The notes below the pieces were generated by a model that saw only the letters and a program-made list of their open reading frames with translations, made no database searches and was not told the origin of the DNA. Positions 43,301 to 56,517 of a DNA stretch of 64,000 nt are shown one piece after another (positions within the stretch are counted from its first letter, which is position 1; each line of letters starts with the position of its first letter). Origin of the DNA: Posidonia oceanica (lineage: Eukaryota > Streptophyta > Magnoliopsida > Alismatales > Posidoniaceae); assembly GCA_037176725.1 (NCBI GenBank), contig JAZBRS010000060.1:59052001-59116000 (forward strand), written 5' to 3'. The translations under genes and the position numbers were made by a program.

Positions 43301-46300
43301 CTAAAACATATCACTTTTATTTTCCTTAGCGGACGATAGGTCCGAAACCTATCCTTCCGGTCGATAAGTCCGAAACTTAACACTTTTCATTTCCATTGCG
43401 GTCGACTGGTCCAAAACCTATCCTTCCAATTGATATGTCTGAAACTTATCACTTTTCTTTTCCTTTGCAGTCGAACGGTCCGAAACCTATCCTTCTAGTC
43501 GACAAGTCCGAATCTTATCACTTTTCTTTTCCTTTACGTTCGATAGGTCCGAAACCTATCCTTCCGGTCGATAAGTCCGAAACTTATCAATTTTCTATTC
43601 CTTTGCGGTCGATAGGTCCGAAACCTATCCTTCCGATCGATAAGTCTGAAACTTATCACTTTTCTTTCCTTTGCGGTCGATTGGTCTGAAAGCTATCCAT
43701 TCGGTCGATAAGTCCGAAATTTATCACTTTTCTTTTCCTTTGCTGTCGATAGGTCCGAAACCGATCCTTTCGGTCTTTAAGTCCGAAACAAATCCTTTTT
43801 CATTACCTTTGCGGTCGATAGGTCCGAAACCTGTCCTTTCGGTCGATAAGTTCGAAACTTATCACTTTTCTTTTCCATTGCGATCGATAGGTCCGGAATC
43901 TATCCTTCCAATCGATAAGTCCGAAACATATCACTATTGATTTCCATTGCGGTCGATAGGTCCGAAACCTATCCATCTAGTCGATAAGTCTGAAACTTAT
44001 CACTTTTCTTTTCCTTTGCGGTCGATAGGTCCGAAACCAGTCCTTCTATCGATAAGTCAGAAACTTATCACTTTTCTTTTCATTTGCGGTCGATAGGTCC
44101 AAAACCTATCCTTCCAGTCGATAAGTCCGAAACTTATCACTTTTCTTTTCCTTTGCGGTCGATAGGTCCAAAACCTATCCTTCCAGTCGATATGTCCGAA
44201 ACTTATCACTTTTCTTTTCCTTTGCGGTCGTTAGTTCCAAAACCTATCCTTCCGGTCGATAAGTCAGAAACTAATCACTTTTCCTTTCCTTTGCTGTCGG
44301 TATGTCCGAAACCTATCCTTCCAATCGATAAGTCTGAAACTTAACACTTTTCTTTTCCTTTGCGGTCGATATGTCCGAAACATATCACTTTTCTTTTCCT
44401 ATGCGGTCGATTGGTCTGAAACCTATCCTTCCAGTCGCTAAGTCCGTAACTCATCACTTTTCTTTTCCGTTGCTGTCGGTAGGTCGGAAATCTATCCTTC
44501 GGGTCCAAAGCTTATACTTCCGGTCGATATGTCCGAAACTCATCACTTTTCTTTTCCTTCGCGGTCGATAAGTTCGAAACCTATCCTTCCAGTCCATACG
44601 TCCGAAACTTATCACTGTACTTTTCCTTTGCTGTCGATAATTCCGAAACCTATCCGTCCGGTCGATATGTCCGAAACTTATCACTTTTCTTTTCCTTTGC
44701 GGTCGATAAGTCCGAAACCTATCCTCCCGGTCGATAAGTCCTAAACTTATCAATTTTCATTTCCTTTGCCATCGATAGGCCCGAAACCTAACCGTCCGGT
44801 CGATAAGTCAGAAACTTATCACTTTTCAATTCCTTTGCGGTTGATAGGACCGAAACCTATCCTTCTGGTCGATAAGTCAGAAACATATCACTTTTCTTGT
44901 CCTTCGTGGTTGATAGGTCCGAATCCTATCCATCCGGTCGATAAGTCCGAAACTTATCACATTGCTTTTCCTTTGCGGTCGATAGGTTCAAAACCTATCC
45001 ATCGGTCGATAAGACCGAAACTTATCACTTTTCATTTCCTTTGCTGTCAATTGGTCCGAAACCTATCCATCCGGTCAATAAGTCAGAAACTTATCACTTT
45101 TCTTTTCCTTTGCGGTCGATAAGTCCGAAACCTATCCTTCCAGTCGATAAGTCAGAAACATATCACTTTTCTTTTCCTTTGCGGTCGATATGTTCGAAGC
45201 TTGTCACTTTTATCTTCCCTTGCGGTCGATAGGTTCGAAACCTATCCGTCCGGTTGATAAGTCCGAAACTTATCACTTTTCATTTCCTATGCGGTCGATA
45301 GGTCCAAAACCTATCCTTCGAGTCGATAAGTCCGAAACATATCACTTTTCTTTTCCTTTGCGTTCGATCGGTCCGAAACCTAACCGTCCGGTCAATTAGT
45401 CCGAAACATCTCACTTTTCTTTTCCTTTGCGGTCGATAGGTCCGAAACCTATCCTTCCGTTCGATAAGTCCGAAGCATATCACTTTTCTTTTCCTTTGCT
45501 GTCGATAGGTCCGAAACCTTTCCTACCGGTCGATAGATCTCAAACATATCACATTTATTTTCCTTAGCGGACGATAGGTCCGAAACCTATCCTTCCGGTC
45601 GATAAGTCCGAAACTTATCACTTTTCATTTCCATTGCGGTCGACAGGTCCAAAACCTATCCTTCCAATTGATATGTCCGAAACTTATCACTTTTCTTTTC
45701 CTTTGCAGTCGAACGGTCCGAAACCTATCCTTCTGGTCGACAAGTCCGAATCTTATCACTTTTCTTTTCCATTACGTTCGATAGGTCTGAAACCTATCCT
45801 TCCGGTCGATAAGTCCGAAACTTATCAATTTTCTATTCCTTTGCGGTCGATAGGTCCGAAACCTATCCTTCCGATCGATAAGTCTGAAACTTATCACTTT
45901 TCTTTCCTTTGCGGTCGATTGGTCTGAAACCTATCCATTCGGTCGATAAGTCTGAAATTTATCACTTTTCTTTTCCTTTGCTGTCGATAGGTCCGAAAAC
46001 GATCCTTTCGGTCTTTAAGTCCGAAACAAATCACTTTTCATTACCTTTGCAGTCGATAGGTCCGAAACCTGTCCTTTCGGTCGATAAGTTCGAAACTTAT
46101 CACTTTTCTTTTCCATTGCGATCGATAGGTCCGGAACCTATCCTTGCAATCGATAAGTCCGAAACATATCACTTTTGATTTCCATTGCAGTCGATAGGTC
46201 CGAAACCTATCCATCTAGTCGATAAGTCTAAAACTTATCACTTTTCTTTTCCTTTGCGGTCGATAGGTCCGAAACCAGTCCTTCCTATCGATAAGTCGGA

Positions 46301-46900
46301 AACTTATCACTTTTCTTTTCATTTGCGGTCGATAGGTCCAAAACCTATCCTTCCAGTCGATAAGTCCGAAACTTATCACTTTTCTTTTCCTTTGCGGTCG
46401 ATAGGTCCAAAACCAATCCTTCCAGTCGATATGTCCGAAACTTATCACTTTTCTTTTCCTTTGCGGTCGTTAGTTCCAAAACCTATCCTTCCGGTCGATA
46501 AGTCAGAAACTAATCACTTTTCCTTTCCTTTGCTGTCGGTATGTCCGAAACCTATCCTTCCAATCGATAAGTCTGAAACTTAACACTTTTCTTTTCCTTT
46601 GCGGTCGATATGTCCGAAACATATCACTTTCTTTTGCTATGCGGTCGATTGGTCTGAAACCTATCCTTCCAGTCGCTAAGTCCGTAACTCATCACGTTTC
46701 TTTTCCATTGCGGTCGGTAGGTCGGAAATCTATCCTTCCGGTCCAAAGCTTATACTTCTGGTCGATATGTCCGAAACTCATCACTTTTCTTTTCCTTCGC
46801 GGTCGATAAGTTCGAAACCTATCCTTCCAGTCCATACGTCCGAAACTCATCACTGTACTTTTCCTTTGCTGTCGATAATTCCGAAACCTATCCATCCGGT
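40347..46900. repeat. Unoccupied copy of a 6.55-kb satellite tandem duplication
   Basis: 40347-43445 matches 3281-6380 (shift about 37,066), and 44194-46900 matches 37641-40346 (shift 6,553). This segment is therefore the uninterrupted duplicate of the satellite that now flanks the retrotransposon on both sides. The part 43446-44193 (about 748 bp) has no partner at the occupied copy. Confidence 0.82.
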
Positions 46901-49450
46901 CGATATGTCCGAAACTTATCACTTTTCTTTTCCTTTGCGGTCGATAGGTCCGAAACCTATCCTCTCGGTCGATAAGTCCTAAACTTATCAATTTTCATTT
47001 CCTTTGCCATCGATAGGCCCGAAACCTAACCGTCCGGTCGATAAGTCAGAAACTTATCACTTTTCATTTCCTTTGCGGTTGATAGGACCGAAACCTATCC
47101 TTCTGGTCGATAAGTCCGAAACATATCAGTTTTCTTGTCCTTCGTGGTCGATAGGTCCGAATCCTATCCATCCGGTCGATAAGTCCGAAACTTATCACAT
47201 TGCTTTTCCTTTGCGGTCGATAGGTTCAAAACCTATCCATCGGTCGATAACTTCGAAACTTATCACTTTTCATTTCCTTTGCGGTCAATTGGTCCGAAAC
47301 CGATCCTTCCGGTCAATAAGTCTGAAACTTATCACTTTTCTTTTCCTTTGCGGTCGTTAGGTCCGAAACCTATCCTTCTAGTCGATAAGTCAGAAACATA
47401 TCTCTTTTCATTTCCTTTGCGGTCGATATGTCCGATGCTTATCACTTTTATCTTCCCTTGCGGTCGATAGGTTCGAAACCTATCCGTCCGGTTGATAAGT
47501 CCGAAACTTATCACTTTTCATTTCCTTTGCGGTCGATAGGTCCAAAACCTATCCTTCCAGTCGATATGTCTGAAACATATCACTTTTCATTTCCTTTGCG
47601 GTCGATCGGTCCGAAACCTAACCGTCCAGTCAATAAGTCCGAAACATCTCACTTTTCTTTTCCTTTGCGGTCGATAGGTCCGAAACCTATCCTTCCGTTC
47701 GATAAGTCCGAAGCATATCACTTTTCTTTTCCTTTGCTGTCGATTGGTCCGAAACCTATCCTACCGGTCGATAAGTCTAAAACATATCACTTTTATTTTC
47801 TTAGCAGACGATAGGTCCGAAACCTATCCTTCCAGTCGATAAGTCCGAAACTTATCACTTTTCATTTCCATTGCGGTCGACAGGTCCAAAACCTATCCTT
47901 CCAATTGATATGTCTGAAACTTATCACTTTTCTTTTCCTTTGCAGTCGAACGGTCCGAAACCTATCCTTCTGGTCGACAAGTCCGAATCTTATCACTTTT
48001 CTTTTCCTTTATGTTCGATAGGTCTGAAACCTATCCTTCCGGTCGATAAGTCCGAAACTTATCAATTTTCTATTCCTTTGCGGTCGATAGGTCCGAAACC
48101 TATCCTTCCGATTGATAAGTTTGAAACTTATCACTTTTCTTTCCTCTGCGGTCGATTGATCTGAAACCTATCAATTCGGTCGATAAGTCCGAAATTTATC
48201 ACTTTTCTTTTCCTTTGCTGTCGATAGGTCCGAAACCGATCCTTTCGGTCTTTAAGTCCGAAACAAATCACTTTTCATTACCTTTGCGGTCGATAGGTCC
48301 GAAACCTGTCCTTTCAGTCGATAAGTTCGAAACTTATCACTTTTCTTTTCCATTGCGATCGATAGGTCCGGAACCTATCATTCCAATCGATAAGTCCGAA
48401 ACATATCACTTTTGATTTCCATTGCGGTCGATAAGTCTGAAACCTATCCATCAAGTCGATAAGTCTGAAACTTATCACTTTTCTTTTCCTTTGCGGTCGA
48501 TAGGTCCGAAACCAATCCTTCCTATCGATAAGTCGGAAACTTATCACTTTTCTTTTCATTTGCGGTCGATAGGTCCAAAACCTATCCATCCAGTCGATAA
48601 GTCCGAGACTTATCACTTTTCTTTTCCTTTGCGGTCGATAGGTCCAAAACCTATCCTTCCAGTCGATATGTCCGAAACTTATCACTTTTCTTTTCCTTTG
48701 CGGTCGTTAGTTCCAAAACCTATCCTTCCGGTCGATATGTCAGAAACTAATCACTTTTCCTTTCCTTTGCTGTCGGTATGTCCGAAACCTATCCTTCCAA
48801 TCGATAAGTCTGAAACTTAACACTTTTCTTCTCCTTTGCGGTTGATATGTCCGAAACATATCACTTTTCTTTTCCTATGCGGTCGATTGGTCTGAAACCT
48901 ATCCTTCCAGTCGCTAAGTCCGTAACTCATCACTTTTCTTTTCCTTTGCGGTCGGTAGGTCGGAAATCTATCCTTCCGGTCCAAAGCTTTTACTTCCGGT
49001 CGATATGTCCGAAACTCATCACTTTTCTTTTCCTTCGCGGTTGATAAGTTCGAAACCTATCCTTCCAGTCCATACGTCCGAAACTTATCACTGTACTTTT
49101 CCTTTGCTGTCGATCATTCCGAAACCTATCCGTCCGGTTGATATGTCCAAAACTTATCACTTTTCTTTTCCTTTGCGGTCGATAGGTCCGAAACCTATCC
49201 TCCCGGTCGATAAGTCCTAAACTTATCAATTTTCATTTCCTTTGCCATGGATAGGCCCGAAACCTAACCGTCCGGTCGATAAGTTAGAAACTTATCACTA
49301 TTCATTTCCTTTGCGGTTGATAGGACCGAAACCTATCCTTCTGGTCGATAAGTCCGAAACATATCACTTTTCTTGTCCTTCGTGGTCGATAGGTCCGAAT
49401 CCTATCCATCCGGTCGATAAGTCCGAAACTTATTACATTGCTTTTCCTTT
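42700..49450. repeat. Higher-order satellite repeat, about 2,238 bp, three units
   Basis: The same series of variant monomers recurs at a 2,238-bp step. Anchor monomers lie at 42952, 45190 and 47428, and at 44371, 46609 and 48847. Agreement breaks off near 49450. Parts of the same unit lie at 37641-40346 and in the left block. 2,238 is not a multiple of 69 because several monomers carry extra or missing pieces. Confidence 0.85.
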
Positions 49451-52400
49451 GCGGTGGATAGGTCTGAAACCTATCCCTCCGATCCATAAGTCCGAAACTT
49501 ATTAATTTTCTTTTCCAATACTATCGATAGGTCCGAAACTTATCCTTTCGGTCGATAAGTCTGTAACTTATCACTTTTCTTTTCCTTTGCTGTCGATCGG
49601 TCCGTAACCTATCCTCCCGGTCGATCAGTCCTAAACTTTTCACTTTTCATTTCCATTGCGTTCTATAGGCCTAAAACCTATCCTTCCAGTCGATAAGTCT
49701 AAAACTTATCACTTTTCATTTCCTTTGCAGTCAATAGGTCCGAAACTAATCCTTTCGATCGACAAGTCTGAAACTTATCACTTTTCTTTTCTTTCGCGGT
49801 CGATAGGTCGGAAACCTATCCATCGGGTCGATAAGTCCGAAACTTATCACATTGCTTTTCCTTTGCGGTCGATAGGTCCGAAACCTATCCATCGGTCGAT
49901 AAGACCGAAACTTATCACTTTTCTTTTCCTTTGCGGTCAATTGGTCCGAAACCTATCCTTCCGGTCAATAAGTCTGAAACTTATCACTTTTCTTTTCCTT
50001 TGCGCTCGATAGGTCCGAAACCTATCCTTCCAGTCGATAAGTCAAAAACATGTCACTTTTCTTTTCCTTTGCGGTCGATATGTCCGAAGCTTATCACTTT
50101 TATCTTCCCTTGCGGTCGATAGGTTCGAAACCTATCCGTCCGGTCGATAAGTCCGAAACTTATCACTTTTCATTTCCAATGCGGTCGATAGGTCAAAACA
50201 TATCCTTCCAGTCGATATGTCCGAAACTTATCACTTTTCTTTTCCTTTGCGGTCGATCGGTCCGAAACCTAACCTTCCGGTCAATAAGTCCTAAACATAT
50301 CACTTTTCTTTTCCTTTGCGTTCGATAGGACCGAAACCTATCCTTCCGGTCGATGAGTCCGAAGCTTATCACTTTTCTTTTCTTTTGCTGTCGATAGGTC
50401 CGAAACCTATCCTACCGGTCTATAAGTCCAAAACATATCACTTTTATTTTCCTTAGCGGACGATAGGTCCGAAACCTATCCTTCCGGTCGATAAGTCCGA
50501 AACTTATCACTTTTCATTTTCATTGCGGTCGATAGGTCCAAAACCTATCGTTCCAATTGATATGTCCGAAACTTATCACTTTTCTTTTCCTTTACTGTCG
50601 ATCGGTCCGAAACCTATCCTTCTGGTTAATAAGTCCGAATCTTATCACTTTTCTTTTCCTTTACGGTCGATAGGACCGAAACCTATCCTTCCGGTCGATA
50701 AGTCCGAAACTTATCAGTTTTCTATTCCTTTGCGGTCGATATGTCCGAAACCTATCTTTCCGATCGATAAGTCCGAAACTTATCACTTTTCTTTCTTTGC
50801 GGTTGATTGGTCTGAAACCTATCCATTCGGTCGATAAGTCCGAAATTTATCACTTTTCTTTTCCTTTGCTGTCGATAGGTCCGAAACCGATCCTTTCGGT
50901 CTATAAGTTTGAAACTAATCACTTTTCATTACCTTTGCAGTCGATAGGTCCGAAACCTGTCCTTTCGGTCGATAAGTTCGAAACTTATCACTTTTCTTTT
51001 CCATTGCGATTGATAGGTCCGAAACCTATCCTTCCAATCGATAAGTCCGAAACTTATCACTTTTGATTTCCATTGCGGTCGATAGGTCCGAAACCTATCC
51101 ATCTAGTCGATAAGTCTGAAACTTATCACTTTTCTTTTCCTTTGCGCTCGATAGGTCCGAAACCAGACCTTCCTGTCGATATGTCGGAAACTTATTACTT
51201 TTCTTTTCCTTTGCGGTCAATAGGTCCAAAACCTATCCTTCCAGTCGATAAGTCCGAAACTTATCACTTTTCTTTTCCGTTGCTGTCGATAGGTCCAAAA
51301 CCTATCCTTCCAGTCGATATGTCCGAAACTTATCACTTTTCTTTTCCTTTGCGGTCGTTAGTTCCAAAACCTATCCTTCCGGTCGATAAGTCCGAAGCTA
51401 ATCACTTTTCCTTTCCTTTGCTGTCGGTTGGTCCGAAACCTATCCTTCCAATCGATAAGTCTGAAACTTAACACTTTTCTTTTCCTTTGCGGTCGATATG
51501 TTTGAAACATATCACTTTTCTTTTCCTATGCGGTTGATTGGTCTGAAACCTATCCTTCCAGTCACTAAGTCCGTAACTCATCACTTCTCTTTTCCTTTGC
51601 GGTCGATAGGTTAGAAATCTATCCTTCCGGTCCAAAGCTTATACTTCCGGTCGACATGTCCGAAACTCATCACTTTTCTTTTCCTTTGCCGGCGATAGGT
51701 CAAAAATCTATCCTTCCGGTCCAAAGCCTTTATTTCCGGTCGATTAGTCCGAAACTTATCACTTTTCTTTCCTTTGCGGTCAATTGGTCCGAAACCTAAC
51801 CTTCCGGGTGATAAGTCCAAAACTTATTGCTATCCATTTCCTTTGCGGTCGATAGGTCTGAAACATATCCTTCCAGTCGATAACTCCGAAACTTATCACT
51901 TTTCTTTTCGATTGCGGTCGATCGATCCGAAACATAACCTTCCCATCGATAAGTCCGAAACTTATCACTTTTCTTTTCCTTTGCGGTGGATAGGTCCGAA
52001 ACCTATCCCTCCGATCCATAAGTCCGTAACTTATCACTTTTCTTTCCTTTACGGTCGATAGGTTCGAAACCTTCCCTTCCGGTCGTTAAGTTCGAAACTT
52101 ATCACTTTTCTTTTCCTTTGTGGTCGATATGTCCGAAACCTATCCTTCCCGTCGACAAGACCGAAACTAATTACTTTACTTTTCCATTGTGGTCGTTAGG
52201 TTCGAAACATATCCTTCCTGTCGAAAAGTCAGAAACTTATAACTTCTCTTTCCTTTACGGTTGATAGCGCCGAAACATATCCATCCGGTCGATAAGTCCG
52301 AAACTTATCACTTTTCTTTTTCTTCACGGTAAATAGGTCCGAAACCTATCCATCTGCTCGATAAGTCTGAAACGTATCACTTTTCTTTTCCTATACGGTT

Positions 52401-55400
52401 GATAGGCCCGAAACCTATCCTTCTGGTCGATAAGTCCGAAGCTTATCACTTTTCTTTTCCTTTGCAGTCGATAGATCCGAAACCTAACCTTCTGGTCGAT
52501 AAGTCCGAAACTTATCACTTTTCTTTACCTTTGCGGTCGATAGGTCGGAAACCTATCCTCCCAGTCGATAAGTCCGAAACTTATCACTTTTCATTTCCTT
52601 TGCTGTCGTTAGGTCCAAAACATATCCTTCCAGTCGATACGTCCGAAACTTATCACTATTCAATTCCTTCGCGGTCGAGATGTCCGAAACCTATCCTTCC
52701 AGTCCATAAGTTCGAAACTTATCACTTTACTGTTCCTTTGCTGTCGATAAGTCCGAAACCTATCCTTCCGGTCGATATGACCGAAACGTATCACTTTTCT
52801 TTTCCTTTGAGGTGGGTAGGTCCCAAACCTATCCTCCCAGTCGATAGGTCCTAAACTTATCAATTTTCTTTTCCTTTGCGGTCGATATGTCCGAAACCTA
52901 TCCTCCCGGTCGATCAGTACGAAACTTATCACTTTTCTTTTCCGTTGCGGTCGATAGGTCCGAAATCTATCCTTCCGTTCGATAAGTCCGAAACTTATCA
53001 CTTTTCTTGTCCATTGTGGTCGATAGGTCCGAAACCTATCCTTCCGGTCGATATGTCCGAAACTTATTACTTTTCTTTTCCTTTGCTGTCACTAGGTCCG
53101 AAACATATCCATCCAGTTGATAAGTCTGAAACTTATCACTTTTCTTTTCCTTTGCGATCGATATGTCCTAAACTTGCCTCTTTTCCTTTCCTATGCGGTC
53201 GATAGGTCTGAAACCTATCCTACCAGTCGATAAGTCCGAAACTTATCACTTTTCTTTTCCTTTGCAGTCGATTGGTCCGAAACCTAACCTTCCGGTCGAT
53301 AAGTCCAAAACATATCACAATCCATTTCCTTTGCGGTCGATAGGTCCGAAACCTATCCTTCTAGTCGATTACTCAGAAACTTATCACTTTTCTTTTCCAT
53401 TGCGGTCGATCGATCCGAAACCTAACCTTCCGGTCGATAAGTCCAAAACTAATCACATTTCTTTTCCTTTGCGGTCAATAGGTCCGAAACCTAGCCCTCT
53501 GGTCCATAAGTCCGAAACTTATCACTTTTCTTTCCTTTACGGTCGATAGGTTCGAAACCTTCCCTTCCGATCGATAAGTTTGAAACTTAGCACTTTTGTT
53601 TTTTTTTGCGGTCGATAGCTCCGATACCTACCCTTCCCGTCGTTAAGATTGAAACTAATCACTTTACTTTTCCTTTGCGGTCGATAGGTATGAAACATAT
53701 CCTTCCCGTCGAAAAGTCAGAAACAAATAACATTTCTTTCCTTCGAACTCGATTGGTCCAAAACCTATCCTTCCTGTCGATAAGTCCGAAACTTATCACA
53801 TTTCTTTTTCGTTACGATAAATAGGTCCGAAACCTATCCTTCCGGTCGATAAGTCAGAAACTTATCACTTTTCTATTCCTTTGCGGTAGATAGGTCCGAA
53901 ACCTATCCTTCCAGTCGATAAGTTCGAAACATATCACTTTTCTTTTCCTTTGCGATTGTTAGGTCCGAAACCTATTCTACCAATCGATAAGTCCGAAACT
54001 TATCACCTTTCTTTTCCTTTACGATCGATAGGTCTGAAACCTACCCTTCGGATCAATAAGTCTGAAACTTATCACTTTAATTTTCCGTTGTGGTTGATAG
54101 GTCCGAAACCTATCCTTCTGGTCGATAAGTCCGAAACTTATCACCTTTCTTTTCCAGGGCGGTCAGTAGGTCTGAAACCTATCCTTTCAGTCGTTAAGTC
54201 TGAAACTTATCACTTTTCTTTTCCTTTACGGTCGATAGGTCTGAAGCCTATCCTTCCGTTCGATAAGTCTGAAACTTATCACTTTCTTTTCCTTAGCGGT
54301 CGATAGGTCAGAAACCTATCCTCCCGGTCGATAAGTCCGAAACATATCACTTTTCATTTCCTTTGCGGTCGATACGTCGAAAACCTATCCTTCCTGTCGA
54401 TAAGTCCGAAACTTTTCACTTTCCATTTCCTTTGTGGTCGGTTGGTCCGAAACCTATCCTACCGGTCCATAAGCCCGAAACTTATCACTTCTCTTTTCCT
54501 TTGATGTCAATAGGTCCGAAACCTATCCTTCCGATCAATAAATCCGAAACTTATCACTTTTCTTTTCCTTTGCGGTCGATAGATCCGAAACCTGTCCTTC
54601 TTGTCGATTAGTTTGAAACTTATCACTTTCCTTTTCCTTTGCGGTCGATAGGTCCGAATCCTATCCTTCCAGTCGATAAGTCTGAAACTTATCACTTTTC
54701 TTTTCCTTTGTGGTAGGTCCGAAACCTATCCTTCTTGTCGATAAGTCCGAAACTTATCACTTTTCTTTTCCTTCACGGTCGATAGGTCCGAAACCAATCC
54801 TTCCAGTCGATAAGTCCGAAACTTATCACTTTTCTTTTCCTTAGCGGTCGATAGGTCCGAAACCTATCCTTCCTGTCGATAAGTCAGAAACTTATCACTT
54901 TTCTTTCCTTTTGCGGTCGATTTGTCCGAAACTTATCACTTTTCTTTTCCTTTGCAGTCGATAGGTCTAAAACCTATCCTTCCAGTCGATAAGTCCGAAA
55001 CTTATCACTTTTCTTTTCCTTTTCGGTCGATAGGTCAAAAACCAATCCTTCCGATCGATAAGTCCGAAAATTATCACTTTTCTTTTCCTTTGCGATCGAT
55101 AGGTCCGAAGCCAATACTTCCGGTCGATAAGTCTGAAACTTATCACTTATCTTTCCATTGTGGTAGATAGGACCGAAACCTAACCTTCCGGTCGATAAGT
55201 CCAAAAGTTATCACTATCCTTTTCCTTTGCGGTCGATTGGTACGAAACCTATCCTTCCGGTCGATAAGTCTGAAACTAATCACTTTACTTTTCCTGTGCA
55301 GTCGATAGGACCGAAACCTATCCATCCGGTCGTTAAATCCGTAACGTGTCACTTTTCCTTTCCATTGCGGTCCAATGGTCAGCAACCTATCCATCCGGTC

Positions 55401-56517
55401 GATTAGTTCGAAACTTATCACTTTTATTTTCCTTAGTGGTTATTAGGTCCGAAACTTATTCTTCCGGTCGATAAGTTTGAGATTTATCACTTTCCTTTTC
55501 CTTTGCGATTGATAGGTCTGAAACCTATCCTTCCGGTCGATAAGTTCGAAACTTATCACTTTTCCTTTCCTTTGCGGTCGATAGGTCCGAAACCTATCCT
55601 TCCGAACAATAAGTCCAAAACTTATCACTTTTCTTTCCTTTGCGATCGATTGGTCTGAAACCTATCCATTCGGTCGATATGTTCGAAATTTATCACTTTT
55701 CTTTTCCTTTGCTGTCGATAGGTCCGAAACCTATCCTTTTGGTCTTTAAGTCCGTAACTAATAACTTTTCATTACCTTTGCGGTCGATAGGTCCGAAACC
55801 TGTCCTATCGGTCGATAAGTTCGAAACTTATAACTTTTCTTTTCCTTTGCGAACGATAGGTCCGAAACCCATCCATCCATTCGATAAGTCTAAAACTTAT
55901 CACTTTTCTTTTTCATTGCGGTCGATAGGTCGGAAACCTATCCTCCCGGTCGATACGTGCGAAACTTATCACTTTTCATTTCCTTTGCGGGTGATAGGTC
56001 CAAAACATATCCTTCCTGTCGATAAGTCCGAAACTTATCACTTTCCATTTCCTTTGCGGTCAATAGGTCCGAAACCTATCCTTCGGGTCCATAAGTCCGA
56101 AACTTATCACTTTTCGTCTTCTTTGCAGTTGATATGTCCGTAACCTATCCTTCTGATCGATAAGTCCGAAACTTATCACTTTTCTATACCATTGCGGTCG
56201 ATAGCTCCGAAACCAGTCCTTCCTATCGATAAGTCTGAAACTTATCACTTTTCTTTTCCTTTGCAGTCGATAGGTCCGAAACCAATCTTTCCAGTCGATA
56301 AGTCCGAAACTTATCACTTTTCTTTTCCTTTGCGGTCGATAGGTCCGAAACCTATCCTTCCGATCGGTAAGTCCGAAACTTATCACTTTTCTTTTTCTTT
56401 GCGGTCGATAGTTCCGAAACCTATCCTTCTGGTCGATAAGTCCGAAACTTGTCACTTTTCCTTTCCTTTGTTGTCGATAGGTCCGAAACCTATCCTTCCA
56501 GTCGCTAAGTCTGTAAC

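Larger units (their letters stand above)
37641..56517. repeat. 69-bp satellite array, right block
   Basis: About 18.9 kb of the same monomer as 1-6380. The first bases match about 44194 onward, giving an unoccupied copy of the insertion site. It contains higher-order repeats (listed separately), runs of monomers with an extra short piece (near 37945, 40190, 44510, 46740, 48980) and a more diverged part from about 49450 to 56517. Long open frames of 23-residue period are by-products of the 69-bp length. No gene is seen. Confidence 0.95.
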
